From Gordionus sp. m RMFG-2023 (Eukaryota; Nematomorpha; Gordioida; Chordodea; Parachordodidae), in the NCBI RefSeq assembly GCF_954871325.1, contig NC_088775.1:54971561-55035560 (forward strand): a DNA stretch of 64,000 nt. The letters are read 5' to 3'. A model generated the notes under the pieces. It was not told the DNA's origin. It ran no database searches and was given only the letters and a program-made list of their open reading frames with translations. Shown in pieces: positions 45,531-56,935 of the stretch (positions within the stretch are counted from its first letter, which is position 1; each line of letters opens with the position of its first letter). The position numbers and the translations under genes were made by a program.

Positions 45531-45758
45531 TTTGTTTACAATCTATATTTTTACCCATTAGCGTCAAAAAAATTCAAGAAACTTTAAAAATAACGATTAT
45601 GATAATTGTCACTATGGCACATCTTCACAAAATTTTTAATTAAACATGATAACAATCTATATTTTAGCCCATTTGCGTCAAAAATATTCAAAAACTTTAA
45701 AAATAACGCTTATGACAATTGTACATCCATGAAATTATAATTTAAACATGTTAGCAAT
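45531..45758 (-). repeat. ~118-bp satellite, right side, cut by hAT-2
   Basis: Two inverted units (TTACCCATTAGCGTCAAAAA, AACGATTATGATAATTGTCA) and part of a third, ending at the hAT-2 terminus. Confidence 0.75.
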
Positions 45759-46052
45759 CATTGGCGTATGCAGCGGGGGGGGGGGGGGACCAAAGCCAAA
45801 AAATGCAGATGCCGGATTATATTTTTCAAAAATATTATTGTTAATATTAATTTATATTTGTTAATATTTATTACTATCTCATATATATATATATTTAATT
45901 ACATTTATTTATCACATTCATCTACTAAGTTATTTTATCAATTAATTTCGATTTCAAGTTTTCCTTGGCGTAGTTTACCTATTATTTAAAAATTTTAGTG
46001 GCGTAATATTTATCTAAATTTCTAGTCAAATAATAATTATCTCTGAAACTCC

Positions 46053-46760
46053 TTGTCCAACAGGGAGAAAGAAATTGCAAGCTTGTCCAATGAGATCGAG
46101 TCTCCGCCATCAAGCAGTAACAGCTTTTATGGAGTTAAAGAGCCGATTATTAATGCTATTACTGAAATATCACAATGGCTTGAAAGAAATATTTCCTCAG
46201 AAGCAAAATTATTGGATTCAATACTTATTCCAAATTTTTTTTCTCATTAGAATGTATTATTTAATTATACAACTACTTTATGTAATACTTTTCAAAAACA
46301 TAACATTGACTTGATTAAGAAGATGAGAATAGCGGAGAGCATTTTATTAGAACTCAAGAAAATTAGAGCTAATGTTGATGAAGAATTTCATATTTTATAT
46401 GTTATTGTTGAGTCAAAAGCAGAGGTATACGAGTTTAATATTTGTTCCCTCGACTTGCAGAAAGCAAGCTCATCGTCAAAACATTAATATAGGATCAGTA
46501 GAAGAGTATTATAAAACAAATGTCCCCTCTCCCAACCTTTTTCATATGGTGATAGAAAAAAAATATAAATATTTGTTAGATTTTTATCATGAAGATGTTA
46601 AAATATCTTATGATGCCTTATTAGCTGAATAACTATGATTTAAAGATTAACTATGGTTGATACAATCCCAAAAAATGCTATGGATGCTTTGCATTATTTC
46701 AAACACATTTTAGATTATACTCCCAATGTATTAAAATGGTTATATATATATTAGCAGCTT
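46053..46760 (+). pseudogene. hAT-2 transposase relic, copy 1
   Basis: Readable pieces in changing frames are SSLRHQAVTAFMEL, EISQWLERNISSEAKLLDSI, DSILIPNFFSH, LFNYTTTLCNTFQKHNIDLI, KIRANVDEEFHILYVIVES, then TIPKNAMDALHYFKHILDY. In hAT transposases the first corresponds to the region after the RW block (CPTRWSLRHQA, intact in copy 3 at 63500), within the ZMYM1/DUF4371-like lineage from memory. Several stops and shifts; N- and C-terminal parts are absent. Confidence 0.75.
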
Positions 46761-46803
46761 TAGTAAACTAATGAGAGAACATACTCTTTTTTAAGAAGAA
46801 TAA

Positions 46804-47094
46804 CAGAGCTTTGCAGAGGTACTATTTGCAGGACATGGCCCAGATTTTTTTTTAATTTTTTCCGGCCCGGCTTTTTTGAAAATAAAATTTTCAGGCCCGG
46901 CCCGAATTTTTTTAAAAAAATATATATTTATTTTTGATTTTTATAGCTAATAATGGCGATTTCAAATATTTGGTTTTAAAATATACAGTTCGGCCCGGAT
47001 ATTTTTTCTAAAAAATTTTTCAGGCCCGGCCCGGGTATTTTTTAAAAAAAATTAAAATACGGTCCGGCTCGGGGGCTGGGCCTGCAAGTCTGTG
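46804..47094 (-). mobile_element. hAT-1 MITE inside hAT-2 copy 1
   Basis: Starts CAGAGCTTTGCAGAGGTACT and ends GGGCCTGCAAGTCTGTG, with GGCCCGG blocks and the GCTAATAATGGCGATTTCAA core. The same insertion, with AAGAATAA before it and AAAAACAT after it, is present in copy 2 (60097-60488). It therefore entered the hAT-2 lineage before these copies spread. Confidence 0.8.
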
Positions 47095-47568
47095 AAAAAC
47101 ATATCTATGAAATACAAAATCTGAAAGTAGAATGATTTGAATCTTTTGAATATTCATAGGCATTTAACGCCAAGCAAGGATAGAAAATTGAAAAATTAGC
47201 TCAAAACATACAAAATACAATTATTCCTAAGAAACTTTTTGTGTATTAATTTATATTTCCAACATTTAAATTTTTTATACTTTATATATTTTAAAAGCTC
47301 AAAAAATTCAAATTTCAATTTTGGGTCATTTTAGTGATTCATATCGTGGGTTATATTCACTTTATATTTTATAATTCACATTTATTTTATATTTTTTCAA
47401 TGCCGGTTTATATATATAATTTTTTTAATTCACATTAGTTTAAAATTGTGCATTAGAAAATTTATTAGTCCTAATAAATTTATGCTTAGTATTTTTAATT
47501 AACAATAATATTCTTAAAAAAATTTATTATCCCCCCCCCCCCAGACCAAATTCCTGCGTACGCGCCTG

Positions 47569-47671
47569 GTTAAAGAAATATAAATAAATTACACCTCATA
47601 AGATAAGAAAATTTCTAATTCATTCATTATCAAATAAAGGTAAAATTTATTATTCATCCATCATTGAATAA
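47569..47671. other. AT-rich spacer
   Basis: Short stretch between hAT-2 and the next repeat fragment. Nothing recognised. Confidence 0.3.
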
Positions 47672-47712
47672 AGAAGAAAATTCTTATTCCCCGTCATTCT
47701 TGACGGTCTATC
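47672..47712. repeat. Solo end of the CCCCGTCATT element
   Basis: AATTCTTATTCCCCGTCATT followed by CTTGACGG matches the left terminal repeat at 48939-48970. It may mark an older, longer version of that element reaching 49661. Confidence 0.6.
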
Positions 47713-48934
47713 AAAAATCTGTAAAAAATATATTAATGTGCTCTATCTATTATAATAATTCTCAAAAAACGTCAATCAAATTCAGCCAATAGTGTTCCTT
47801 TAAAATATATTTGTTAAATAAAAATGATTATAGAGTAATCGGTTCAATGGTAATCTCATACCAAACTCAACATTCATCCACTTTAGATACCATTTCTAAC
47901 ATACTTTACCATCTTCATAAGGTTAAATTTTTTATAGTTATTTTTTTAGTCATATTATTTTTTTTAAAAAATCAATTCATACTACGAAAATCAACTTTTA
48001 TATACTCAACTCACAGAAGGCGTTAAGATAGTGGACTGCAGGCTAATTCATTTTTCATAACTATAAAATCTAACAAATTTTATTTAGATAAATTATCAAT
48101 AAAAAGAAATCTATCAAATCATGAAATTTAGCTTATCCAATTGCATATTGTATGATTATTATATATTTTAAAAAGGTTATAAAAATATTTGCATTTATAT
48201 CATTTTCACTTTAGTTAAACCCTTGGAGTTGTTAAATTAAAAACATCATACTTTATGAGTTATTACTTCTGAAATATAATAGGTCTGTTATTTTTACACT
48301 AATTGTTATAATTGGAGCAGTTTGGATTTATTAAGAATGAGTCTTAAAATTGGCTTCAAAGAATTTAAACTTCAATAATTTTATTTTTGATGAGATCACG
48401 AATACCAAGATAAAACAAGAGAGGACATGTGCCCCCCTGCTGGATCTTTTCAACAGAGTCTTTGACATGTGGGCTAAATAAAGGAGAGTTTTAATGTCAT
48501 AGTATGTCTAGAAATTTAGGAATAAAACAATTAATGAAATGTCCTCGAAATTTGAAACTAAAAGCATTTTTAAAGTATACTTTGATAATATCAATGTTAG
48601 GAAAAAGCTGAATATAATATGAATGGCATGCTATTTATTTACTGAATCCTAATTGCTATGTACTAATATATTAAGACCTTGGATTTTGACCCATAGAAAT
48701 ATTTTTGCTAATAATCTTCTAAATAGCCAATTGCAATAAGATGGATATCCATCACAATGTTTGGTGGTATCCACCCCATTGCAATGAGCTATTATTCATT
48801 GTTAGGATTTGATAAAAGGTCTCGTAAAAATGGAATATATCTGATAGATGGTATCTTAACTTTACCCTAATGACAGCAATTCTTGAATCTGCCATCAGAG
48901 GGTTTTTCCATAAAAAAAATCATTGAGTAAAAAA
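47713..48934. other. No recognised gene (1.2 kb)
   Basis: Includes a 71-codon plus-strand frame (47811-48026) with a hydrophobic KVKFFIVIFLVILFFL stretch and no other sign of being real. Poly-purine AACAAGAGAGGACATGTGCC near 48414 is not in any repeat seen here. Confidence 0.3.
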
Positions 48935-49670
48935 AAAAATTCTGATTCCCCGTCATTCTTGACGGGTTATCATCTAATAATATAATATAAATAAAAAATA
49001 TTAAATCATATATGGTGAATTCCATATCAAATCAACAAAAAAAAGTCGATTTTCAACCCGATCCCCTTCGATTTTTCTTAAATTTTGTATACTGGTAGTA
49101 TATACTATAACTAAGAAAAAAATGAAATTTTACCTTCCAACACTGTTTACCCGCTAAGATATGGCCGTTTAAAGCGCGGAAAAATGGTACATTTTTGACA
49201 AATTGCACCTCAAAATTATTTTATAACTATTCATTAAATTAAAATATGATGATATTAATGTTAAATTTCTTCAATTTTAGCCATATAAAGAGTGATAACT
49301 CCTAAACCCATGTTCATCCCAGTCTAGGATTTTGTACAAATATAAAGCAGTGTGACATCTATCTATAGAGAAAAAAATTTGAAAAAAAAAATACCTTTTC
49401 CGCGCTTTAAACGGCCATATCTTAGCGGGTAGGTAAAATTTCATTTTTTTCTTAGTTATAGTATATACTACCAGTATACAAAATTTAAGAAAAATTGAAT
49501 GGGGTCGGGTTGAAACCTTGGTTGATATGGAATCACCATATGTTTTTTTGTTGATAATAATAAAATATTAATATTAACATTAGATATAAATAAATTAAAT
49601 TATTTTACTTATTATAAATAAACTAGTAGATAGCTCGTCAAAAATGACGGGGAATGAGAATTTTCTCCTT
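48935..49670. mobile_element. Non-autonomous element with CCCCGTCATT-TTGACG ends
   Basis: Left repeat ATTCTGATTCCCCGTCATTC with TTGACGGGTTAT (48939-48970) is matched inverted by ATAGCTCGTCAAAAATGACG with GGGAATGAGAAT (49630-49661). Each repeat contains the palindromic CGTCA-TGACG pair. A second inverted-repeat element (49013-49555) is nested inside. Confidence 0.65.
49013..49555. mobile_element. CCATAT/AACCCGA inverted-repeat element, most complete copy
   Basis: About 540 bp. Left arm: ATGGTGAATTCCATATCAAA, TCAACCCGATCCCCTTCGAT, TACTGGTAGTATATACTATA, AAATTTTACCT, then CGCTAAGATATGGCCGTTTA. The right arm repeats these inverted over about 180 bp. The centre includes CATCCCAGTCTAGGATTTTG. Related copies at 22934-23719 and 38509-38905, and a faint one at 5380-5830. 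No coding frame. Confidence 0.75.
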
Positions 49671-49769
49671 ACTTTTATGAGTTGTTACCTGTTATTTGAA
49701 GATAATATCCAATTTTTATTTTTTTTACCACCTCCCCCCTTCAGGCCAGGTTCAATCCATAATAAGTGT

Positions 49770-50735
49770 AAATATATGATTTGAGTCAAAATATATTTAA
49801 AGCTTTTATTTGATAATATCAATATTATTTGTTAAATTTTACTGATCACCTATGCCTTATGTTTAATATTAAAAAAAATTCTCAAGCAAAAGCCATAATA
49901 ATTTTGAAAAATTCTTCCAAGCCCAATGAAAGATCATAATAATTTTGGTAGTTGAGAATTGGAATAAAATAATTTAAAAATCATAATGAATTTAAAAATA
50001 CAATCAAAATCAGATTTTCATGGGTCTTTGTTTTATGATCAGGCCGGCCCAGGCCTGCGAAAAAATTTGTTTTAGGCCAATGTCTGACCCATAGTTAATA
50101 ATAAAAAAATTTCAAAACGTCCAAGCTGATAATAATTCTGAAAAATTTTCCCCGAGCCCAGCCCAATATAATTTATAATAATATTTTCCAAGCCCAGCCC
50201 AACCCATAATAATTTTCTCAAGCCTGGCCAACCCATAGAAATTTTCAAAATTTTTTACCAAGCCTGGAGATGTAAATCTCTAAAAACCATATCTATTTTT
50301 TTTTATTTTTAACCCCACCCCTACTTCGCCAACCCATTAAGATTAAGAGTGAATACTATTTTTTTGAGTAAAAATATATTTAAATTAGCTTTTACCTAAG
50401 AGCCATATAATAAATATTCTGTGCTAAATATTATACCTATGCCTAATATATAATATTAAAAAATTCCTAAGACATATCCACGCACTTGGGAAAATTTTCT
50501 CAAATCGTCCAAAGACCATAATAATTTTGGTAGTTGAGAACTAAAATAAAATATATAAAAAGTCATAATGCATTTAAAATACAATCAGAATATGAAAGTT
50601 GCATGGGCCTTGGTTTTTAGAGGCCTGGCCATGTCTTCAAAAAAAAAAATTTCAGGCCAATGTCTAACCCATATTTAAAATTAAAAATTTTCAAGCATCT
50701 AAGACCATAATAATTTTGAAAAATTTTTCCCAAGT
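49770..50735 (+). repeat. ~590-bp direct duplication with CCAAGCCC motifs
   Basis: Two related blocks (about 49770-50140 and 50365-50735) share TTTGAGT-AAAATATATTTAAA, CATAATAATTTTGGTAGTTG, ATGGG-CTT-G-TTT, and TTTCAGGCCAATGTCTAACC-like segments in the same order. Between them lie short iterations of AAGCCCAGCCCAACCCATAA, probably decayed GC-rich hAT-1 sequence. Confidence 0.65.
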
Positions 50736-50904
50736 TATATAAAATCATTATAAAAAATATAAAAAATAAAATATATAATCACATTATAGAAATTGCATTT
50801 GGCTTAACATTTGCAAGATGATTTTTATTGGACGAATATTTTTTAAAAGAATACTGTTGGCTAAATTCATTGTGACACGGCTTTTATACATATTATAGAT
50901 AATA

Positions 50905-51622
50905 ATTAATGCTCGGTAGAACAATAATTCTACATAATTATATTCTTAAAATGTCTCAATCACATATAGATAAATTTCGGCTTTAAATTGAACTCAAGCT
51001 AACTCCTGAGCTGGCTTGAGCCAGCCGACTCATATGTCTTAATAAGCTGGCTTAAGCCTAAGTCAATTTTTCGAATCAAAAACTGGCTGAGTTTAGAGTT
51101 AAGCCGACTTGGCTCAGCAGTTTATATAAAAAAATAAATTTCAGCTCAAAAGTCAGCTTGAGCTAATTCCGGCTTGAGGCAACTCCTGAGCGGTTTATTA
51201 ATTCCATGTTATAAAAATTTCCACCAATAAAGTCCAAAATCCCTGAAACCGAATTCGGGTCCAGAACCATTTTTAGTTTCGACATAAATATTTTACTAAA
51301 AAATGGAAATAATGTCTTTTTATAATTTTTGTTCACATAAATCAGTAACCTAAAATTTAGCAATTTACCAGACATTTGAGTTAACCGTATAAAAATCGAC
51401 TCAAATGGTGTCGTTTTACAAAATATATGTAAAAGAATAAATATCAAAAATCATAATTTACTTATAAATAAAAAAACTAAAAAAATTGAGCAGACCCAGC
51501 GAGTATACTAAGTAAGCCGACTTAGCGAGCCGACTGAGTGAGTCAACTAAGCGAGCTGACTACGACCCGACCGGTATTTATTCATAGAAAATTTTTTTTG
51601 GCTAGGTTATAAAATTTTTTTA
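50905..51622 (-). repeat. ~710-bp interspersed repeat, copy 2
   Basis: Inverted copy of 19283-20000. It shares GTAGAACAATAATTCTACAT, ATGTCTCAATCACATATA, AACTCAAGCTAACTCCTGAG and CCGAATTCGGGTCCAGAACC. The minus-strand 94-codon frame through it is not conserved in copy 1. Confidence 0.7.
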
Positions 51623-52084
51623 ACAGCCTTGGTTTTTAAAATATATATATATACCTATTCGACATTTTATGGATCGTTTTTCAACGAATATTAAAATTAT
51701 ATACAATAACTTTTCAAATTATCTTATCCCCATTTGTAATTAAAGGAGTGAGTTTGAATCCCCAAACTTTCTATTCGCCTGTTCGATAATTCCCTTACTT
51801 ACTGTTCCTTGTAATTTAATATGGTCTTTTATATAAGTATATCACTCATTTTGCGCTCTCCAACATACATAATTGCCTAAATTTGAGGCAGAGAAAAAAG
51901 TGAGATAAAATGATGCTTATCTAAAATAAACTTTTCCCATAAAAGTGTATTATATTTTGAATATTTAGGGTTTCTTGGTTGTCAATTTGATTAAATATCA
52001 CTTAAAATAATGATTAGTTAAATTATATTTTAAATGAATGAATGTTATATATTATGATACACAATTTAAATATATTTCATTTAT
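51623..52084. other. No recognised feature
   Basis: AT-rich spacer between two repeats, no frame of interest. Confidence 0.3.
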
Positions 52085-52195
52085 TTTTAATTTTTATAGA
52101 TATTTGGAATAAAATATTCGCCAGGCCCGGTTATTTTTAAAAAAAAATTAAAACCAGGCCTGGGTGTATATTTTAAAAAATACCGCCTGCATATC
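52085..52195. mobile_element. Decayed GC-rich hAT-1 fragment
   Basis: GCCAGGCCCGGTTATTTTT and AACCAGGCCTGGGTGTATAT with A-run spacers and no preserved ends. It lies directly before the complete hAT-1 copy. Confidence 0.5.
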
Positions 52196-52213
52196 TTTGA
52201 GTTATATATATAT

Positions 52214-53809
52214 CAGAGACCTGCAGGCCCGGCCCTAAACCCGGCCCGGGCAGGGCCGGGCCGTATTTTAAATTTTTTAAATATACCCGGGCCGGGCCTA
52301 AAAAAAATTTTTTTAAACATATCCGGGCCGGCCCTAAAAAAATTTTTTTCCTAAGATTGTTAAACCCGGGCCGGGCCGGGCCGGGCCTTAATATTTTTTA
52401 TAAATATTTTTATATTATGAGTTAATGGTTATAAGATTATATTATATTATAGTTATGATTAATATAATATTGGGTGATGGTTAACACTACCTAACACCCA
52501 CAGATCGATCTAATTATTAATTTCCTGCAAATTTATTCAAAGTATTAATATATTTTTTTATAATTCATATCTAAATTTTTACAACATATTTTACCAAAAC
52601 AATCAAATAAAAGAATATCTTAAATAAGCCCCAATATTCAAGTATTATTAATATATTTTTTTATAATTCATATCTAAATTTTTAGAATATATTTTACCAA
52701 AACAATCAAATAAAGGAATATCACTTCTTAAAGTTTGTAATACCTTTCAAAGCGAAAAGGAGAAATAAAATTTTACTTAATATAAAGCATTTTTTAATTG
52801 AAAAATTTGTTTTACACAAGTATCATTTTATTTCTCTTTTTCTCTGTCCCAAATTCAAGCAATTACGTATGTAGTCAGGGACAGATCGCAAAATAACGGA
52901 AAACTATATAAAAGATTATATTAAATTACAAGAGGCTCAGGAAGTAAATGAAATACCATCGACCAGTCAAATTACGACTGTTGTTAAACAAACTGAATCG
53001 TTTTATGACAAATGGGCGATGGTAATTCTGGTAATATGTCAATACCCGATGATGAATATTATAATTACATAAATAATAGATAAAACATTTAAGGTGGATA
53101 ATTTGTTAGAGTGGTGGGCGGCTCATCAAAGCGAATTTCCAATTTTAGCAAAATTGGCAATTCCTGCTTTAAGTGCAAGCTGTGAGCGGAATTTTTCCAG
53201 TACTGGGAGAATTCTTGAAGAAAGAAGAAGTTATCTTCAACCTGAAAAGGTAGATATGCTTCTCTTTCTTCATGATAATTTGTGAATTTTTAATATCTTT
53301 CTTGAGTATAGGGTTTCGTCAATCCTGGTTTTTTACTTTGCAAACTGTCAAATATTTATTGCATTTATTATATTTACCTTGAGTCTTGAAAGTTTTTAAT
53401 CCAACATTTTTCTATATTTTTTTTTACAATATTATATAATACAATTATCTTCTTTTGTTAAAAATTTATATTATAAAATAAATTATATTAATATTGTGCA
53501 ATTAGATTATATTTTCAAAATATTTATTTTTATAAATTCAATATAATATTCTCAAAATATTAGCTTTTTAAATGTATTTTTTAAATAATAAGCGATAATA
53601 CTCGCTGAAAAATATGGTAAAATACCTCATAGGTGAATTTTTGTATATACCAGGTCGAATATAATTTTAAAAAATTCCGAGCCGGGCCTGAAATTTTTAA
53701 ATCCGAGCCGGGCCGGGCTGTAAAAATTTTTTTTAAAAAATATCCGGGCCGGGCCCAAAAAATTTAAAGCCGGGCCGGGCCGTGCAAATGGTACCTCTGC
53801 AGGTCTCTG
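52214..53809 (+). mobile_element. hAT-1 element, both ends and 8-bp TSD
   Basis: 1,596 bp bounded by ATATATAT on both sides (52206-52213, 53810-53817). Ends are CAGAGACCTGCAGGCCCGG and CATGGTACC-type right end finishing CTCTGCAGGTCTCTG. Both ends carry GC-rich subterminal blocks of GGGCCGGGCC units, very unlike the AT-rich surroundings. Inside lies a relic of the transposase C-terminus (52865-53285). This copy defines the family to which the pieces at 3410, 5880, 18034, 23720, 46804 and 60097 belong. The target duplication lies in a TA run, so its match is weaker evidence than usual. Confidence 0.8.
52865..53285 (+). pseudogene. hAT-1 transposase C-terminal relic
   Basis: An upstream part reads KITENYIKDYIKLQEAQEV, then STSQITTVVKQTESFYDKW, with a frame change near 53010 (GNMSIPDDEYYNYINN in the neighbouring frame). 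The last 64 codons (53094-53285) are open: LEWWAAHQSEFPILAKLAIP, ALSASCERNFSSTGRILEER, RSYLQPEKVDMLLFLHDNL. This is the hAT dimerisation domain. The N-terminal and catalytic parts are absent, so the copy depended on other copies. Confidence 0.8.
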
Positions 53810-53817
53810 ATATATAT

Positions 53818-54599
53818 AATACTCATATTGCCAATTTTTTTGAATTAGATTTATTTTGATCATATATAAATATCTATTAAGTAACTCACAATATTAAATG
53901 ACAAATACTTGAACCTAGTGAATTCTTATTCCTTGGCAGAACATATAAGTAAATATTAACTATTGTTCCTTTTAAGGAACACAATCATGTATTTCTTAAA
54001 ATCATTCTGGTTCGTAAATTTTTTTATATAGCTTCGTGTAATGCTTTTTAGTTTTATACAACATTATATATTTCTATGTATTAGAAAGAAACAAACAAAA
54101 TTATGTATCTTATATCAGTATAAATTATTTTGCGTAAGTACTTTTATTTTACATTAATAATATTTTCTAAATAATTTTTTTTTAAACAATGCAAATGCAC
54201 AAAACCCCTTAAATTTTATTTATTTTTTAAAATAGATTTATAATATTTTAAAACTTCTTTTATGAAAATAGAAAGGAACACCCAAAGTTTTATTTATTTT
54301 AAATCTTTTTATATAATAACCCAATTTTATTATTTATACTTCAAATAAAAGAATTTTTTTAAATATGGTATCTGAATTATAAAAATATTTTACAAAAGAA
54401 AAAAGATAATTTTGCAAAATGCGATTTCTGCGGAATTCAAATTTCACGGGGAGGATGAAAAATTCATTTAATACTACCAATATCCGTAAACATTTTTTAA
54501 TTGTTGTAGAAATAAAAAAACTAAATTAAATGCATAATTCTATTTTTTGCATAAAAAATATAGATATTTTAATTACATTTAGTTCAAAGGGGGGTGGTA
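53818..54599. other. No recognised feature
   Basis: AT-rich, long T and A runs. Short frames only. Confidence 0.3.
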
Positions 54600-54760
54600 A
54601 AAAATCAATATAAATATCGGATCGGTGAAAAATATATGAATCGGCACAGCCCTACAATTTATATAAGAGATGAACCGACACCTTTTAGCAAATACACGGT
54701 ATCGGCCGATAATACTAATACCCAATACCGATACCAAAAAATAGCGATACATTATAATTA
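54600..54760. mobile_element. Fragment of a GTACCGATA-like element
   Basis: AATATCGGATCGGTGAAAAA, GAATCGGCACAGCCCTACAA, ATGAACCGACACCTTTTAGC, then CACGGTATCGGCCGATA and CAATACCGATACCAAAAAA. The latter motifs resemble the ends of 6442-7181. A second piece, GATATTGATCGATGCCATAA, lies near 54965. Confidence 0.5.
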
Positions 54761-55293
54761 TTGAAAAAAGCAATGATATAAAATTCATCAATATTATCAT
54801 TTTTTATTTATATATCATTTATAATTAATTTATAAAACTAAATTAATAAAAGAAAAGAAAAAAGATAAACATTAACACTAAAAAAACTAAAAAATCTATG
54901 AAGGTTAATTAACATTTTTGAATATCGACCACTGGTGTAAGTTAAAATTGTAAGTATCGACCGATATTGATCGATGCCATAAATATTGGTCCGATACTAA
55001 TACATTTCTGATTTACATTATTTTTAATTTATTTTTGAATGTCTGATTAGGAATTAAATTTTTTTATGTATTAAAAAGTTGTTTCGAGTCAATTTAGTTC
55101 AAAGATTATCTTTGTAATACACCAGAGGTTAAAAAATTCAGGAAGGCCGAGATAATTTAAGGCTAAAAAAATTTAGGAGGGTAGGGAGAAAATAGGGGGT
55201 TAGCATTGTCAGTGGTTTAGGGTTGTGTAGAAGCGCCTAATAACATCTATCCATATATAAATCAATTTTTAAATGTCATTTGGAGCACTACAA
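54761..55293. other. AT-rich with weak repeat traces
   Basis: Includes the CGATATTGATCGATG trace near 54963 and a G-rich AGGAGGGTAGGGAG tract near 55170. No gene. Confidence 0.3.
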
Positions 55294-55500
55294 TTATCGA
55301 GCCGCTATATTTGAAAAATAAGGACAAAATAAATATACTCTACGTCCCATGAAGAATGGCAATACAGTAACCCTGATTCCTTCCGTAATCTCCTTGTGAA
55401 CCTCTGTCAATTCCAACCACGAATAATTTTTTTCCTGCCAAATCTTTAAGGTTTCTTTAGGCTTAAATCTCGGATCTAATAAAATTAGAATTATTGACAT
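55294..55500 (-). pseudogene. Possible hAT transposase fragment
   Basis: 68 codons on the minus strand opening MSIILILLDPRFKPKETLK. LLDPRFK is a recurrent block of hAT transposases upstream of the dimerisation domain. The remainder shows nothing else specific, so this could be chance. Confidence 0.35.
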
Positions 55501-56830
55501 TAATAAGGAAAAAATAAATAATCATCTGATTAATGTTAAATCGCTAACGATTTTATCGCATCGCATTTAATATAAATTCAGCCTTGTTCGTTCAAAAATG
55601 ATTATTAATAGATATTCCATGTCAAATATATCATGATTCGGCCCAGCATTTCCTTTTGAAATTTTACTTAAACTAGCTTACATTTTAGTCTCCTATGTTT
55701 TATTTGGATTTAAAAAATGGCCTAATTTTACGGTTTACGGTTATATTATATTAATGATTTATTGAAAACTACCTAATTGTAAATAATAAACTAGTATCAA
55801 ATTAAAACTTATACCTTGTATCGTTTAAAAATGAATTTAAATATTAAATTTCGGTAACCATCAAATATAAAATCCTAAATATGGGTTGCTCCTTAACATT
55901 ACTTATCATTTTATGTAGTATTAAAAAATGGGTGGTACACACCTCAATAAGCAAATTATAAAAATTGATGTATTTGAACAAATAAATCTTATATAATTTA
56001 TTATGATCCTTTTTCGATTTTAAAATTTGTCAAATCACTTGCGTATTACCTAAGTATTTAAGTAACTCTGTTCCTATAAAATCAGTGGTTAAAGATATAT
56101 TCTTTTTGTCCATTTATTATATTTATTTATACTATATAGTCAACATATTATTACAATTGTATAATTTATAGAATTATAATTTTTAACATATTTCCTGACT
56201 TTAATTATACACCATTCGTCATGCAAATAAAGAATAAATCTCCCCTGGATTCTGTAGTAAAATTGATCCATATCACCCTCACTCTGGAACCACGGGGTTG
56301 GGTAGTATCGTGAATATTTTTTTATATAAGATACAAGATACTTTTACATCTTTAAACTTTTCTAAAGAATCTTGTATCTAAAATACAAATTATTTAAAAA
56401 TATCTGTATCTTAATAAACTTAGCATTCAAAAAGATACAGATACTTTAAAAAAATTATATTAGTTAATTTAATTAGTATCAAAATTATAAATATTACTTT
56501 AAAGTTGTAATCAAAAATTTATTCCGAGTTTTGATATTTTAAGATAGGGTAAACATATGACGTTGTCTTTATAACAATTTTCCGAACAACTATATGTTAT
56601 TAAATCGCCATTCATCTAGAGGTCTGCATGGGTTGCCAATAAATAAATATAAATATCCTAAATAATTATTTTAATTCATAATGTCAATTAAAAAAACATG
56701 TTATTTTTTATCAAACACATTTCATCATTAAAATGTCAATCAGAATAAGATGACATTTTCAATTTTATTTTACATAACATCCGTTTAAGTTTTGTTATAT
56801 TTTCTGCCTGTTATTATTCATACTTTAATC
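55501..56830. other. AT-rich, one GATACAAGATAC inverted repeat
   Basis: Around 56328-56382, AGATACAAGATAC and GTATCT-type motifs face each other (ACAAGATAC against GAATCTTGTATC), and more AAGATACAGATAC copies follow at 56410-56455. Probably ends of a small decayed element. No gene found. Confidence 0.4.
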
Positions 56831-56935
56831 CCCCTCCCCAAGCCAAAAAATGCAGATGCCGGATATATTTCAAAAATATTAATGTTTATAATATTTTATA
56901 TTAGTTAATATTTATTCGTATCTCATATTAAATAT

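Larger units (their letters stand above)
39232..45758. mobile_element. Second FB-A-like element, incomplete and split
   Basis: The 39232-39622 part matches the AT-rich arm of FB-A (12290-12650; shared ATTATATTATGAAATGAAAT and GAAGTTCAAAAAGATTTTT). The arm resumes after a 4.26-kb insertion at 43883, runs into the ~118-bp satellite (43930-44860), a centre, and a short inverted satellite stretch (45531-45758). That stretch ends at the hAT-2 copy. The TCGCGAA arrays and 9-bp flanks seen in FB-A are not found here, so both ends are lost. Confidence 0.7.
45759..47568 (+). mobile_element. hAT-2 copy 1
   Basis: 1,810 bp, from CATTGGCGTATGCAGCGGGG at the left to GACCAAATTCCTGCGTACGC plus GCCTG at the right. 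From the other strand the right end reads CAGGCGCGTACGCAG, similar to the left end, and both sit beside long G/C runs. It contains a decayed hAT transposase and a GC-rich hAT-1 insertion at 46804-47094. The 8-bp flanks (TTAGCAAT, GTTAAAGA) do not agree. It inserted into the satellite of the FB-A-like element. Confidence 0.75.

Noticed and set aside
47529-47542. Long C/G runs (also 10774, 11120, 45775, 61859, 62165) as assembly gaps
   Set aside because: They sit at matching positions just inside hAT-2 and hAT-3 ends in several copies, so they are part of those termini, though their exact length may be uncertain.
53627-53863. Pro/Gly/Arg-rich frames (RPGPGF...) in GC-rich blocks, also at 3369-3595, 23742-23960 and 60325-60603
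   Set aside because: Translations of GGGCCGGG subterminal blocks of hAT-1. They occur on both strands and in different frames.
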